A stretch of 64,000 nt of DNA, taken from Rana temporaria (taxonomy: Eukaryota; Chordata; Amphibia; Anura; Ranidae). The notes beneath the pieces were generated by a model, which worked only from the letters and a program-made list of their open reading frames with translations, was not told the origin of the DNA and did no database searches. Within the stretch, counting starts at the first letter, position 1. Each line of letters starts with the position of its first letter. Below are positions 62,438 to 64,000 of the stretch, piece by piece. Position numbers and translations under genes: made by a program. The stretch covers positions 162,844,101 to 162,908,100 of the forward strand of contig NC_053494.1 of the NCBI RefSeq assembly GCF_905171775.1. The letters are read 5' to 3'.

Positions 62438-62956
62438 AGCGGGAGTTCACCCATTTAAAAAAAAAAAAAAAAATCTCCCCTTAGCTTCCTGCTCGTTCGG
62501 TCTAGGGGAATCGGCTATTTATATTAAAATATGTGCAGTACTTACCCGTTTTCGAGCTGCATCTTCTTCCGTCGCTTCCGGGTATGGGTCTTCGGGAGCC
62601 GGCGTTCCTTCTTGATTGACATTCTTCCGAGAGGCTTCCGACGGTCGCATCCATCGCGTCACTCGTAGCCGAAAGAAGCCGAACGTCGGTGCGGCTCTAT
62701 ACTGCGCCTGCGCACCGACGTTCGGCTTCTTTCGGAAAATCGTGACGCGATGGATGCGACCGTCGGAAGCCTCTCGGAAACCTGTCAATCAAGAAGGAAC
62801 GCCCATTCCCGAAGCCCATACCCGGAAGCGACGGAGAGGATGCGTCTCGTAAACGGGTAAGTACTGCACATATTTTAAAATAAATAGCCGATTCCCCTAG
62901 TAATAACGAGCAGGAATCTAAGGGGGAAAAGTGCCCTCTAAGGGTGAACCCCCGCT
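62438..62956. mobile_element. TTAA-flanked fold-back (AGCGGGAGTTCACCC)
   Basis: Shares TTAA 62,434-62,437 with the previous element and ends before TTAA 62,957-62,960 (GGTGAACCCCCGCT). Arms include AGTACTTACCCGTTT / AAACGGGTAAGTACT, CGGAAGCGACGGA-type and CCGACGTTCGGCTTCTTTC blocks, turning near 62,695. Non-coding; frames on both strands read the palindrome. Confidence 0.9.
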
Positions 62957-62960
62957 TTAA

Positions 62961-63209
62961 GTTATGAACCCCAGTGTATGCGCTTTATAAAAAAATATGC
63001 AGATTCATACTCATTTCAGAGCTCCTCTCGGCGCTCATATGACCGCTCTCCTTCCCTGATAAGAGAACTACAGTGGGAGGAGCTGAGAATCCCCTGCTGA
63101 CGTCAGAGGAGAGGGGGGAAGACGGTCACATGAGCGCTGAGCGGCGCGCTGAAATAAGGTATGAAGCTGCATATTTTTTATAAAGAACTTGCACTGGGGC
63201 ACATAACAT
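62961..63209. repeat. Third fold-back in series
   Basis: TTATGAACCCCAGTGTATGC / GCACTGGGGCACATAA ends and TTTATAAAAAAATATGCAG / CTGCATATTTTTTATAAA arms, centred near 63,085 with a GGAGGAGC-type core. Its left edge touches the TTAA of the previous element. Confidence 0.7.
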
Positions 63210-63963
63210 TAAGTGTTTGTAAACCCGTACAATCCACTTTTTACTACTGTTAAGCCTATAATAAGGCTTACCTCTAGCTACCCTGAAAATCTACTAAACC
63301 TGCACGGTTTAGGAGATATCCCCTGTATCAGCATGTGCACAACGGCTCGTTCATGCCGATACCTGCTGCTCTTGTGTGCATGCACAGGAGTGACGTCATC
63401 GCTGCTCTGGCCAATCACAGCACCAGAGCCCGCGATACCCGGGAATAACTCTGGGAGCTAATGGCTTCTTTCCCCAACTGTAGTTTAATATGTGACGCTG
63501 CAGTACCTATGGCTTTGGGGATAAAGGGTAAGAAGTGTGAATGGCTCAGGACAAACCAGCACCATGCAAAATCTTGTTTTTTAACCTCACTGAACTCTGT
63601 TGAAAAGTAATTGTCACTTTTTTGAAAATAAGATCCCGTTGTGTTAGTTTTGTGAAATTACCCTACAGTCCCTGTACAGTTCCCCCTCTCTTCTCTCTAT
63701 TGGAAAACAGTCCAACCTGTAGAACTTGCTCAGTGTCTTTGATCATAGTGAATGAAAATGTCTGAAAGGGGACTGGTCTGTTCTGAACAAGAGAACGAGG
63801 CATAGGGCTATGCCACACTAGAAAATTCATAATGGATCTGATTTTTGAGAGCTGGCTACAGAGTTGCTGTTGTGGTTGGTTACAGTAACTTGCTTACAGG
63901 ACTACAGATGGCTGATATGCCATGGTCATTAGTAGCTGCATTTAATATGAGCTGGCTGTTCTG
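63210..63963. other. Partial TTAA-type repeat, then nothing recognised
   Basis: 63,240-63,480 has AAGGCTTACCTCTAGCTACC and CTAAACCTGCACGGTTTAG, related to 31,154-31,490. The remainder is AT-rich without a coding signal. Confidence 0.45.
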
Positions 63964-63967
63964 TTAA

Positions 63968-64000
63968 AGGGGTTGTAAAGACAAAATATTTTCCTCTTAA
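63968..64000. mobile_element. Start of a TTAA element, cut by the window edge
   Basis: TTAA (63,964-63,967) followed by AGGGGTTGTAAAGACAAAA, the same kind of end as the fold-back at 45,370-45,857. The rest lies outside the window. Confidence 0.5.

Noticed and set aside
62519..62852. Two similar frames on opposite strands sharing REASDGRIHRV
   Set aside because: Both are readings of one palindrome, which explains the shared text.

Overview
The window reads as nuclear DNA of an amphibian, most likely a ranid-type frog. That assignment is inference: it rests on a vertebrate ATP synthase c-subunit gene with introns and on dense nests of short DNA transposons with frog-like character (TTAA-flanked fold-back elements, Harbinger elements, Tc1 elements, L2/CR1-like LINEs, Ty3/gypsy, DIRS-like and Penelope-like retroelements). 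No bacterial operon, CRISPR array or viral genome was seen. Nothing could be searched or aligned by computer, so family names come from motifs, terminal inverted repeats (TIRs) and target-site duplications (TSDs) read by eye.

The one clear host gene is atp5mc3 (mitochondrial ATP synthase Fo subunit c, isoform 3 by its presequence), on the + strand from about 27.7 to 36.25 kb. It has a TATA promoter, a non-coding first exon, four coding exons giving a 141-residue precursor, and a polyadenylation signal. Its last, 6.1-kb intron starts with GC instead of GT. A CpG- and CRE-containing stretch at 48.36-48.71 kb looks like the promoter and untranslated first exon of the next gene. By the gene order known in human (ATF2 next to ATP5MC3) it could be atf2, with the rest of the window as its first intron; this is a hypothesis.

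Layout: 0-2.06 kb, a 440-bp satellite with perfectly conserved copies; 2.1-9.5 kb, MITEs and LINE tails; 9.8-11.6 kb, an inverted pair of Tc1 transposase fragments and a gypsy integrase fragment; 11.6-16.3 kb, a three-level nest whose core is a nearly intact Harbinger transposon (12,380-15,738); 16.3-23.5 kb, an L2/CR1-like LINE abutting a minus-strand gypsy, giving a chimeric integrase/LINE reading frame; 23.5-26.6 kb, an hAT-like element carrying a 36-bp minisatellite; 27.6-36.2 kb, atp5mc3; 37-47.5 kb, TTAA elements, a DIRS-like deletion derivative and an L2-like LINE; 48.4 kb, promoter-like region; 49-64 kb, TTAA elements, a complete-ended Tc1 element split by a TTAA element, possible Penelope-like hammerhead motifs and several near-perfect fold-backs.

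Functionally, atp5mc3 is the only gene shown to be intact. The transposase and retroelement frames are broken. The Harbinger transposase comes closest to intact: one intron and one suspected frameshift in a run of eight G.
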